This document shows, piece after piece, positions 1-7,511 of a stretch of 64,000 nucleotides of DNA. The position numbers were made by a program, and so were the translations under genes. Within the stretch, counting starts at the first letter, position 1, and every line of letters starts with the position of its first letter. Below the pieces are notes generated by a model. It was not told the origin of the DNA. It ran no database searches and saw nothing but the letters and a program-made list of their open reading frames with translations. This DNA comes from Leptospira bandrabouensis (GTDB taxonomy: Bacteria; Spirochaetota; Leptospiria; Leptospirales; Leptospiraceae). The stretch is taken from NCBI RefSeq assembly GCF_004770905.1, contig NZ_RQHT01000014.1, forward strand, positions 124,001 to 188,000, given 5' to 3'.

Positions 1-593
1 GCAAAGCATGTGAATTGGGTTTTCCAGAAATCCAGTTAGATTATATTCGATATGCAGACGGTGGCACTAACTTTAGTATGAGTTATGAAAAACGTTACGA
101 ATCGATCCTTGGAATCATAAAAGAACATAAAGAAAAAACCAAAGACAGTTGTTCCAAAGATACTCTTTGGACTGCAGATGTATTTGGCAGAGTTCCTTTT
201 ATTGAAAATGATGTGATTGGTCAAAAGGTAGAACCCTTTAGTGAAGAACTGAATGGGCTTTATCCTATGTTATACCCATCCCATTTTTATGGTTTAACCA
301 AAAGAGTCGCAGACCCTTACGGAACCATCAAAGACGGACTTGATTTCACAGTCAAACGTGCCAAACAAGGAACCAAAGCCATCGCTTGGGTACAAGGATT
401 CAATATGATGGTGGGTCCAAGTAAATTAAGTTATACCGACTATATCAAAGTGCAAATGCAAGGTGCAAAAGATTCGTTAGGTCATGGGTTCATTGTTTGG
501 AATGCAGGAAACGAATATTTTGAAACTATGAAAGCTTACGAAAAATACAAATCGGAGCCAACTCCTAACAACCAGGAAATCACCAAAAACTAA
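1..593 (+). CDS. Putative glycoside hydrolase, DUF4015-like (C-terminal part)
   Basis: The reading frame is already open at base 3 (K-A-C-E-L-G-F-P-E-I-Q) and ends with TAA at 591-593, so the start lies left of the window. The segment ELGFPEIQLDYIRY, followed further on by IAWVQGF, resembles the DUF4015 putative glycosidase family, where the first motif sits on a barrel strand and carries acidic residues. About 197 residues remain, ending in a short polar tail. By family it would hydrolyse or bind an unknown polysaccharide; location cannot be judged without the N-terminus. The downstream genes are on the other strand. Family assignment is from motif memory only. Confidence 0.6.
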   Translation, partial: KACELGFPEIQLDYIRYADGGTNFSMSYEKRYESILGIIKEHKEKTKDSCSKDTLWTADVFGRVPFIENDVIGQKVEPFSEELNGLYPMLYPSHFYGLTKRVADPYGTIKDGLDFTVKRAKQGTKAIAWVQGFNMMVGPSKLSYTDYIKVQMQGAKDSLGHGFIVWNAGNEYFETMKAYEKYKSEPTPNNQEITKN

Positions 594-632
594 AGTTAAC
601 TATTGGTGATTGGTAGAAAGGAAAGCGGGAAT

Positions 633-1655
633 TTATTTTCCCGCTTCTTCTATATTTTTACGCCGAATATAAGCATCTGCTTCTTCTTCCGAACCAAGAA
701 ACTGAATCCTTAAGTCTTTTAGTTTCTTTTCTTTTTCACTTACAGAAAGGTTTGGATTCTCTTTCAAAAATTCTTTTTCTTTGGATTCATACTTGGCGAT
801 GGATTCAAAAACTTTAGTTTCTTTAGCTCGCTCTTCCGACAAACTCGCAGCACGTTCCTTTCCAAAGTATTTAGTTTCAATTTTGTTCAGATATTTTTCT
901 TTTTCTTTGGGATCGGTAATGGCACTGAGCTCTTTATCTCGAAGACTCATTTCCAACTGGTAATGATCATATTTATCTTCTCTAGAAACTAAGGCATCGT
1001 AATATGCACCGTAGGTTTTTCTTTTTAGATCTTCATATTGTTTTACTCGTTGTTCTGCGGGAAGATTTGTCGTTTGTTTGATAAAGTTTTGAGTTCCTTC
1101 TAAAAATGAAACTTGAGATTCTTCCATTCCAAATACTAAGTCTGCTTTATCACCAAGAACCTCTCTTCTTTTTGTTTTGATTTTTTCATACAGTTCCACA
1201 AAAGATAAATCCGTTGGTTGTTCCCACCTTCGATATTCTTCTTCATAACGAAAATAAGAAGTAAAGAGGTCTTTTACTTTTTCTTTATCAGGTGATTCAT
1301 ATTCAGAATCGATATAGGCAAGGATGGTCGCATTACATTGGTCTGGAGTATATTCAGGTTTACATTTACGACGTAAGGCCCAAACTTCCCAAACAAAATT
1401 AACCTTACCCGTTCTCAAATCTTCCAATAACTCTAAATAAGGTTTGGTTCGATCTTCTCGAAAAGGAGAGATTGCCTCGTCCCAAAATCCCTCTCCAGTT
1501 CCCAGAGGCGAAATTCGATCCATAGCCATTTGTTCTTCTGGAGTGAATGATTGTTTGGAAGAGTTTGTGTTTCCGTCTTTTTTTAGAAAATATAGCAAAC
1601 CCAAGAAAAATATAATAAATATAACTACTATGATAATAATTTTTTTAAAATCCAT
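633..1655 (-). CDS. lifO: Lipase secretion chaperone (LifO-like foldase)
   Basis: 340 residues. The N-terminus has a single membrane anchor (about residues 5-24, nearly all Ile/Val/Phe/Leu), followed by a long charged helical region. Segments such as EVLGDKADLVFGMEESQ, LPAEQR and a final FLGSEEEADAYI resemble the repeated helical signatures of lipase-specific foldases, which fold the secreted lipase in the periplasm while staying anchored in the inner membrane. The gene directly follows the lipase gene on the same strand, the usual lipase-foldase order. The classical N-terminal foldase motif is only weakly recognisable (LFTSYFRYEEEY). A terminator-like hairpin separates it from the lipase gene. 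Confidence 0.7.
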   Translation of the reverse strand: MDFKKIIIIVVIFIIFFLGLLYFLKKDGNTNSSKQSFTPEEQMAMDRISPLGTGEGFWDEAISPFREDRTKPYLELLEDLRTGKVNFVWEVWALRRKCKPEYTPDQCNATILAYIDSEYESPDKEKVKDLFTSYFRYEEEYRRWEQPTDLSFVELYEKIKTKRREVLGDKADLVFGMEESQVSFLEGTQNFIKQTTNLPAEQRVKQYEDLKRKTYGAYYDALVSREDKYDHYQLEMSLRDKELSAITDPKEKEKYLNKIETKYFGKERAASLSEERAKETKVFESIAKYESKEKEFLKENPNLSVSEKEKKLKDLRIQFLGSEEEADAYIRRKNIEEAGK

Positions 1656-1705
1656 TCTGAATGTATTAGAACCTAATGAGGAGTTTTGAAATTGCTTCGA
1701 AATAA

Positions 1706-1731
1706 AAAAGCCGGATGGGCATCCGGCTTTT
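1706..1731 (-). terminator. Rho-independent terminator-like hairpin between lipase and foldase
   Basis: An 11-bp perfect stem (1706-1716 with 1721-1731, core GCCGGAT/ATCCGGC) with a 4-base loop. On the minus strand it is followed by a run of six T (complement of 1704-1709, partly in the stem). It lies 12 bases after the lipase stop codon and about 50 bases before the foldase start, so it could end most lipase transcripts and let a minority read through into the foldase gene. Confidence 0.75.
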
Positions 1732-1743
1732 GATAATGGTTTT

Positions 1744-2655
1744 TTATAAACCAGCTTTTGCGTTTTTTGCGATGTTTAAGTACCAACCTTGCACATCATA
1801 ATAGTTTTGTCCGCTCCAAGCTAAATTGGTTGCTTGTAAGTGGTCAATTCCAGTGGCAAACCAATAAGAAGAAGGTGTTCCTTTCCAAGCTCCCCATTTT
1901 TGGGAATTCAAAGGAACCACACCATCATTACCACCACCTAAACCATAATACAATCCACCTGCCCAAGTAATTGGGTGAGTGAGTGCCATAATAGGGTGTT
2001 GGATGAGATCAGCCCAAGCCATTTCACTTCCATAAGAGTAGTATTTGATTCCCGATTTGTTAGGGGAATTTGTATTAAAAGTCTTCACATAACTTACAGT
2101 AAGCGATTTTCCCATAGCAATTACATCTTGTGGGCGACCATCACGGTAAACTAGTTTTGCCAGTAAACTAAGTGCAGAATTTGCAAAAGGTTGTAACCAA
2201 CTTGGAATGGCAGCAAGAACGATATCTGCCATTGGAGCCCCTTGGTGGAGGGAGTTAATGGTAGTAACCGTTTGTGTTTTTCCAGAAAAACCTAAATTGG
2301 AAACCATATAACGAATGACAAGTCCCCCTTGGCTATGGCCCATCAAATGCACCTTAGAACAACCGTTTGCTGTCATCCATGTGGATACTGCTGATTGGAT
2401 TTGGCTTGCACGAGTGGGAATGGAATTGGTAGCAGAACTTCCTGGAGTGGTGACTTTTGCACCTTGGCTACGAAGATAACCGTCGAGTCCTCCCCAATAC
2501 TTTACGAGTCCACCTGCAAGACCTTGGGTATCGTCAAAACCAAGGATTCCATGAACCAGTGCGATGCACTGACCATCTAATGGTCCGGCAAACAAACCGG
2601 AGGTAGGAACGGAGAGGAGGGTTGCTAAAAACCCGATTGCGATTTTCTTTTTCAT
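1744..2655 (-). CDS. Secreted triacylglycerol lipase, family I (LipA-like)
   Basis: 303 residues with a signal peptide ending near residue 23 (MKKKIAIGFLATLLS then FAGPLD). Alpha/beta hydrolase fold: oxyanion-loop strand IALVHGILGFDD (about 31-42), nucleophile elbow GHSQGG with Ser near 108, then NDGVVP carrying the probable acid and GIDHLQ carrying the catalytic His. This matches true lipases of the Pseudomonas/Burkholderia family I, which are exported to the periplasm and need a dedicated foldase. The foldase-like gene lies immediately downstream. An AGGTG ribosome binding site precedes ATG at 2655. The protein likely hydrolyses long-chain acylglycerols, which fits a genus that grows on fatty acids. 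Confidence 0.88.
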   Translation of the reverse strand: MKKKIAIGFLATLLSVPTSGLFAGPLDGQCIALVHGILGFDDTQGLAGGLVKYWGGLDGYLRSQGAKVTTPGSSATNSIPTRASQIQSAVSTWMTANGCSKVHLMGHSQGGLVIRYMVSNLGFSGKTQTVTTINSLHQGAPMADIVLAAIPSWLQPFANSALSLLAKLVYRDGRPQDVIAMGKSLTVSYVKTFNTNSPNKSGIKYYSYGSEMAWADLIQHPIMALTHPITWAGGLYYGLGGGNDGVVPLNSQKWGAWKGTPSSYWFATGIDHLQATNLAWSGQNYYDVQGWYLNIAKNAKAGL

Positions 2656-2684
2656 ATTTCACCTGAACTTTCTATGTTTTTTAC

Positions 2685-2715
2685 AATATAAGCTCAGATC
2701 AGTGACACTAGTCAA
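2685..2715 (-). promoter_or_regulatory. Candidate promoter of the lipase gene
   Basis: On the minus strand TTGACT (2715-2710) is followed 18-19 bases later by TTATAT/TATATT (2691-2685), about 30 bases before the lipase ATG. The spacing is slightly long for a sigma-70 type promoter, so this is a tentative call. Confidence 0.3.
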
Positions 2716-2764
2716 TAACTTATGGCAAATTTAGGTCAAATGTTTCAGAACGATGTTCCTAGCT

Positions 2765-2818
2765 AACGCTGTAAGATAGCCCTCCACGGACTGCTAATAG
2801 GTCGGTTTCCTGAGCGTT
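2765..2818. other. Inverted-repeat element between radA and the lipase promoter
   Basis: Arms AACGCT (2765-2770) and AGCGTT (2813-2818) enclose an inner TAGC/GCTA pair (2777-2780, 2793-2796). The segment is richer in G+C than its surroundings. It could fold as RNA on either strand, but I cannot match it to a known class and there is no T-tract to make it a plain terminator. Confidence 0.25.
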
Positions 2819-2854
2819 TGTATTTCTGATTTTAGTCGAATGCAAACCATAAGG

Positions 2855-4222
2855 CTAAAAACCTAACTCCTGTAAGTGTTTAACAGGGGTAAGTTCTAAA
2901 GAAGGAAAAAGACCATCCACTTCTTTAAAATTTCCTTGTGGGATATAGACCTTAGAAATTCCAATACCAGCAAGTTCTTTGAGTCGCAAACTAATCTGGC
3001 CTACACTTCTCACTTCTCCAGAAAGCCCCACTTCCCCAAGAAATCCCATTTCTCTGGAAACTGGTTTGTCTTTAAAAGAAGATGCAATGGATGCGGCAAT
3101 GGCTAAGTCAAGACTTGGTTCATCAATGCTAAGTCCACCTGCGAGATTACTAAAAATATCCGACTCGGATAATGGAAATCCCAAATACTTTTCAAGAACC
3201 GCTGAAAGTAAGATCACACGACGGTTGTCAAGGCCCTCTGCCATTCGTCTGGCTTGCCCATAGGATGATTTGGTAACTAACGCCTGTACTTCGACACTAA
3301 TCGCACGAGATCCTTCCATCACAGAAGATAAAACGCTACCCGACCTTTCTTCTGACTCAGGGGAAATGAACAAACGATGACGGTCCAGTACTTGTTTGAG
3401 TCCACCCGATACCATTTCAAAAATGGCAGTATCCCCTACCGCACCAAACCTGTTTTTCACAGCACGAAGGATGCGGTAATAGTTAAACCTATCCCCTTCA
3501 AAATACAAAACTGTATCTACCAAATGTTCTAAAACTTTGGGGCCTGCAATTTGACCTTCTTTGGTAATATGACCAATGAGAAAAATAGGAACTGACGTAC
3601 GTTTGGCGGTCTCTAAAAAGATTTGTGAAGACTCTCTCAGTTGAGTGATGGTTCCGGCTTGGTTCACCAAACTTTCTTTGAGAATGGTTTGGATGGAATC
3701 AATAAAAACCACTTTAGGATGTAGATCCGAAATCATTTGAGAAATATTTTCCGCATACACTTCCGAAGATAAGAGAATATTTTCTGAGGTAACTCCCATT
3801 CGTTTGGCACGTAAACCAATTTGTGAAGCAGACTCTTCACCAGAAATATATAAAACCTTTCCTTCCTCTGCAATGTTTTTGGCTATTTCTAGAACGAGGG
3901 TGGATTTACCCACTCCTGGTTCCCCGCCAACTAACACCAAACTGCCGGGAACAATTCCACCACCTAACACTAAATCCAGTTCGCTAAAACCAGTGTACGT
4001 GCGGGTATGGACATCACTTACCACAGAACCTATTGATTTAGGATCGGTATATTTTCTGTCTTTTGGTTTCCCTGAAACGGGAGAATCAAATCTTCCCGAA
4101 GAAGTATTGGTCACTTCTTCAATTTGGTTCCATTCCCCGCAAGTTGGACATTTCCCAGCCCAACGCACAAAACTATCCCCGCAGGACTTACATTGGTATT
4201 GGGGAAGTTGTTTTTTGGCCAT
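2855..4222 (-). CDS. radA: DNA repair ATPase RadA
   Basis: 455 residues, the normal RadA length. An N-terminal zinc finger has Cys 11, 14, 25 and 28 (CKSC...CPTC). A RecA-type ATPase core carries Walker A GGEPGVGKST (about 99-108), Walker B-like VVFIDSIQ, and the RadA-specific KNRFG motif near residue 258. The C-terminal part is the Lon-protease-like scaffold domain. RadA drives branch migration of recombination intermediates in the cytoplasm. Its ATG overlaps the stop codon of the upstream exonuclease gene by one base (TGATG), so the two are probably co-transcribed and translationally coupled. Confidence 0.97.
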   Translation of the reverse strand: MAKKQLPQYQCKSCGDSFVRWAGKCPTCGEWNQIEEVTNTSSGRFDSPVSGKPKDRKYTDPKSIGSVVSDVHTRTYTGFSELDLVLGGGIVPGSLVLVGGEPGVGKSTLVLEIAKNIAEEGKVLYISGEESASQIGLRAKRMGVTSENILLSSEVYAENISQMISDLHPKVVFIDSIQTILKESLVNQAGTITQLRESSQIFLETAKRTSVPIFLIGHITKEGQIAGPKVLEHLVDTVLYFEGDRFNYYRILRAVKNRFGAVGDTAIFEMVSGGLKQVLDRHRLFISPESEERSGSVLSSVMEGSRAISVEVQALVTKSSYGQARRMAEGLDNRRVILLSAVLEKYLGFPLSESDIFSNLAGGLSIDEPSLDLAIAASIASSFKDKPVSREMGFLGEVGLSGEVRSVGQISLRLKELAGIGISKVYIPQGNFKEVDGLFPSLELTPVKHLQELGF

Positions 4223-4860
4223 CAGTGTTCAAAAAGATTGGGTACTTCTAAAAGATCCAACTCTACTTGTGTTTCTAAAAAAGCAAAACAACGTTCGGCA
4301 AGGGCAAACCTATTTTCACGAATCATCATCTCAGTGAGGATAGACTCAAGTGCGATTAAAAATCGAACATCAGTGGAAGCATAATCCACTTGGTCTTTGG
4401 TGAGAATTTTTTTCCCCCAATCAGAACTCTGATTTTTTTTATCGATGTTTTCTTCAAAAAACTCACGGATTAGTTCTTTTAACCCATGTTTGTCGGTATA
4501 AGTTCTTGCTAGTTTACTACCAATTTTGGTACAAAAAACATTTTGAACCTTAATACCGAGCCTAGCACGAAGAAAGGTCATATCCATTCTTGCAAAATGA
4601 AAAATCTTTGTGATATCTTTGGATTCAAATAGTTTTTGGATGTGGGGAGCTTCGGTTTGCCCAGGGAGAATTTGAACGAGTGCGACTTTATTTTTAGAAT
4701 CGGAAATTTGTACGACACAGAGTCTGTCCCGTCTGGGATTGAGCCCCATCATTTCACAATCCACAGCCAACCTGTCATCCTTTTTGAAGGCATCAAAGAA
4801 ATCTTCGTTCAGATCTCCCTGGAGGACGACTGGTTTTATAGTTGAACGTTTTTGGGTCAT
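4222..4860 (-). CDS. RNase D-like 3'-5' exonuclease (DEDDy)
   Basis: 212 residues covering only the catalytic DEDDy domain. Motif I is AVDCEMMG (Asp34, Glu36), motif II is FHFARMDMTFL, and motif III is YASTDVRFL with the Tyr and Asp of the DEDDy type. There is no C-terminal HRDC domain, so it is much shorter than E. coli RNase D (about 375 residues); such short forms are common outside Enterobacteria. Expected role: 3' trimming of structured RNAs, or DNA-end processing given its coupling to radA. The gene is divergent from the alpha-galactosidase-like gene, whose possible TTG start would overlap it; I use the later ATG there. Confidence 0.88.
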   Translation of the reverse strand: MTQKRSTIKPVVLQGDLNEDFFDAFKKDDRLAVDCEMMGLNPRRDRLCVVQISDSKNKVALVQILPGQTEAPHIQKLFESKDITKIFHFARMDMTFLRARLGIKVQNVFCTKIGSKLARTYTDKHGLKELIREFFEENIDKKNQSSDWGKKILTKDQVDYASTDVRFLIALESILTEMMIRENRFALAERCFAFLETQVELDLLEVPNLFEH

Positions 4861-4914
4861 AATGGCTTACTATGGAAACCACCCTATCAAAATCATCAAA
4901 TAGATTTTTCCAAG

Positions 4915-6801
4915 ATGAAAATTCAATACAGAGTTCACAATTCCGTCACTATTTCGAACTTCCTTCCCGTTAAGGCAGGGGTTTACCAATCCGAATGTAA
5001 AAAATTCGAACTTTTACTTACGTCCACAACAGACACCAAAACGGGTACCATCCTCAGTCCCAAACTCATTTGGCGAGAGTCGACAAGACCCGAAGTGGGA
5101 TTTTCTGTAGATTACTTAGAGTTAGAATTATCAATCCTGCCAGAAGGCGGAGGATATTCATTATTCCAACATGGATACCAATCCTGGTCGATTTCAAGGA
5201 AAGTCGAAAATACATCGGTAGACAGGCCGCCTTTTTTATCCTTTCTGCAATACTCCCAAGAAAATATTTATTCAAAACATGAATCAAAAGTTGGGAAGTT
5301 CATTTCGGAATACCTCACTCTTGTTTTTAACAAAGAAAATGGAAACGGAGTTTTATATGCTCCGATCGAACAAGGGGAATTTGGAACCAAGTTTGAAGTG
5401 GTTTTTGGAGAATCAGCCAACATAACATCCGTTAAAGCCATTTATGATATCCACTGTTTGCCTGACCTTCGCCCAAATGCAAAACTAAGTATTGCTAAAA
5501 TCAAAGTTCTACCTTTCAAAGGAAACCCAGAAGGAAAACTTGCCAAATACTTCGAAGAGTTAGGAAATAAAGAAGGTCCAGGAAATTTACCAAAAAAAGT
5601 TCCTACAGGCTGGTGTTCTTGGTATTATTATTACACAAAAATTGATCAAAAAACAATTTTGGACAACCTAGCAAAAGTTAGAGAATTAAATCTTCCTTTT
5701 GAATTTTTTCAAATTGATGATGGATACCAAAGAGAAATTGGAGACTGGCTTATACCCAACGAAAAGTTCCCAGGAGGGATGAGAATCCTTGCTGATGAAA
5801 TCAAACGTGTGGGATTAAAACCGGGGATCTGGCTTGCCCCTTTCCTTGTTCGAAAAAAATCAGAATTCTTTCGTAAGTATCCAGAGGCTATCCTCAAAGA
5901 CCAAAATGGAAAACCAGTTCCTGCTATTTACCAACCACTTTGGGGAAGAGGGTATACTTATGCTCTCGACATCACTCATCCTACAGCTTTAGCTTATATC
6001 GAAAAAGTTTTTTCAACTCTTGTCAAAGATTGGGGATACCCTTATTTGAAATTGGACTTTCTTTATGCTGGCCTTCTACCTGGCGATGTATATAACAAAA
6101 GTTTGTCGCCTCAAGCTCGTTATAGGAATGCATTGGAACTCATCCGTAAAGTCGTTGGGAAAAACACGTTTTTACTTGGATGTGGTGCTCCAATGTTACC
6201 ATCGGTGGGAATTTTTGATGGGATGCGCATCTCTTGTGATGTGGCACCATTTTGGTATCCCGAAAAACTACGTGTATTCTTAAAAGACAGAGACGCACTC
6301 TGTACAAGAACGGCTCTCATCAACGACATCACACGTTCCTCCATGCATAGACATCTTTGGCTGAATGATCCAGATTGTTTGTTAGTTCGCAAAAAAAGAA
6401 ACAAAATGAACGAAGCCCAAACAAAACTGATGGCTTCCGTCATGGCAGTGTCAGGTGGGATGTTACTAGTTTCTGATGACCTCACTAAGTTGGAGATGGA
6501 CAGGTTGGATCTTTTGAAAAAAGCCTTCCAATTGAACCGGGAATGCCAAGCTTATACACCGGTTCCCATCGGAATTTTTGAAGAAGAATTCCCTACGGCA
6601 ATGTACAATCCAGCTGGTTATTTGGGAATTTGGAATCCAACGGAAGAAGAACAAACAGTGCGTTTTGTCATCCCACAAGGTTTAAAATCAAAAGCTCCAT
6701 TTTTAGATTTTTGGACCGGAACCATGGTGGATCTTCGAATTGTGGATGGACATTTTGAAACCACTCTTCCTGCGTTTGGTTCAGTTGTAGTAGCCGTTTA
6801 A
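4915..6801 (+). CDS. Alpha-galactosidase-like glycoside hydrolase (GH36 clan)
   Basis: About 628 residues from ATG 4915 (MKIQYRV); an in-frame TTG at 4852 would overlap the neighbouring gene and adds nothing recognisable. The N-terminal half is a beta-rich domain. The barrel shows GWCSWYYYYTKI, FFQIDDGYQ, GIWLAPF, LKLDFLYAG (probable nucleophile Asp) and RISCDVAPFW (probable acid/base Asp), the order seen in GH36/GH27 enzymes. A small C-terminal beta domain follows. No signal peptide is visible, so it should act in the cytoplasm on imported alpha-galactosides or related oligosaccharides. Raffinose-synthase-type transglycosylation within the same clan cannot be excluded. Confidence 0.85.
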   Translation: MKIQYRVHNSVTISNFLPVKAGVYQSECKKFELLLTSTTDTKTGTILSPKLIWRESTRPEVGFSVDYLELELSILPEGGGYSLFQHGYQSWSISRKVENTSVDRPPFLSFLQYSQENIYSKHESKVGKFISEYLTLVFNKENGNGVLYAPIEQGEFGTKFEVVFGESANITSVKAIYDIHCLPDLRPNAKLSIAKIKVLPFKGNPEGKLAKYFEELGNKEGPGNLPKKVPTGWCSWYYYYTKIDQKTILDNLAKVRELNLPFEFFQIDDGYQREIGDWLIPNEKFPGGMRILADEIKRVGLKPGIWLAPFLVRKKSEFFRKYPEAILKDQNGKPVPAIYQPLWGRGYTYALDITHPTALAYIEKVFSTLVKDWGYPYLKLDFLYAGLLPGDVYNKSLSPQARYRNALELIRKVVGKNTFLLGCGAPMLPSVGIFDGMRISCDVAPFWYPEKLRVFLKDRDALCTRTALINDITRSSMHRHLWLNDPDCLLVRKKRNKMNEAQTKLMASVMAVSGGMLLVSDDLTKLEMDRLDLLKKAFQLNRECQAYTPVPIGIFEEEFPTAMYNPAGYLGIWNPTEEEQTVRFVIPQGLKSKAPFLDFWTGTMVDLRIVDGHFETTLPAFGSVVVAV

Positions 6802-6814
6802 TTGAGAAAATTAA

Positions 6815-6842
6815 TTGACGGTTTCTAATTTGGACTTAGAAT
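6815..6842 (+). promoter_or_regulatory. Candidate promoter of the lipoprotein gene
   Basis: TTGACG (6815-6820), a 16-base spacer, then TAGAAT (6837-6842), 29 bases before the ATG of the lipoprotein gene. Close to sigma-70 consensus; activity is inferred from sequence alone. Confidence 0.45.
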
Positions 6843-6870
6843 CTTTGCAATTCGTCGTAAGAGGTTTTTT

Positions 6871-7335
6871 ATGCGTTTGACTAAACATTTGGCTGTGGTT
6901 TCCGTAATTGCGGCCCTATTTTCACTTAACAATTGTTCTTTCTTAGATTCAGCTTCTGGTAGCATTAGCCGTTTGACTATGTCAATCTCTGATTCAACTT
7001 CTGCTCTTGTAAAATCAGTTTCGAATAGTATTTCTTCCATTTCTGATAGTGGCGATGAAAAAGCTATGAAAGATTACAAAGAAGATGTAATCGCAACAGT
7101 TGCTTTACAAATTCGTTACGAAAGCCAAAAACCAGAGTTAGAAAACCAACTATCTTTGATTGCAAAATCACATGGAATCGTCGCATGGAGATCAAACAGC
7201 GCCACTTACATTGCCATTGGCCAAGGTTTGAAACAAGCAAACCTCTCTCCTTCTGAAATGAAAGTGGTGGCAGCTGATGTTGCAAAACAAAATGTTACGG
7301 TCGCAAAACTAATACTAAACGGGTACAATCTATAA
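6871..7335 (+). CDS. Putative lipoprotein of unknown function
   Basis: 154 residues. A lipoprotein signal peptide runs from MRLTKHL to LFSLNN, with Cys22 as the lipid-modified residue (SLNNC, a permissive spirochaete lipobox). The mature part starts with a Ser/Thr-rich stretch and continues with an alpha/beta region without motifs I recognise. Its own promoter-like sequence precedes it, and a hairpin with a T-rich tail follows. It is presumably anchored in the inner or outer membrane. No function can be given. Confidence 0.8.
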   Translation: MRLTKHLAVVSVIAALFSLNNCSFLDSASGSISRLTMSISDSTSALVKSVSNSISSISDSGDEKAMKDYKEDVIATVALQIRYESQKPELENQLSLIAKSHGIVAWRSNSATYIAIGQGLKQANLSPSEMKVVAADVAKQNVTVAKLILNGYNL

Positions 7336-7511
7336 TTCGGACCAGCTTTGGGCGGAATTACACCGCCCATTATTTATTTTTACTAATTCACCTCTTTCTA
7401 TTTTTCCCCCAACATTTACATTCGAACCCGAACTCCTATGGGTTTTTATATATAGATTCGAATTCGGGACAATCCAGTGGAGGCCACTCTGCCCTACGTT
7501 TTGGGGATCGA
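7332..7511 (+). other. In-frame N-terminal extension of the DUF4105-like gene without a usual start codon
   Basis: In the frame of the next gene this stretch has no stop back to 7275. It encodes a signal-peptide-like run (YLFLLIHLFLFFPQHLHS) and then YGFLYIDSNSG, SSGGHSALRFGDRVYHLQ. The second part is the conserved start of the domain, including the His that pairs with the later NCTT motif. No ATG, GTG or TTG occurs in this frame before GTG 7512; only ATT (7335, 7386) and ATA (7332, 7452) are available. Confidence 0.6.
7350..7380 (+). terminator. Probable Rho-independent terminator after the lipoprotein gene
   Basis: GGGCGG (7350-7355) and CCGCCC (7363-7368) form a 6-bp G+C stem with a 7-base loop, followed by ATTATTTATTTTTAC. 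It sits 15 bases after the lipoprotein stop. It would lie inside the coding frame of the next protein if that protein uses a far-upstream non-AUG start. Confidence 0.6.

Noticed and set aside
3804..4337. 177-codon plus-strand frame across radA and the exonuclease gene
   Set aside because: Antisense to two clear genes; composition is that of a reverse-strand reading and it spans a gene junction.
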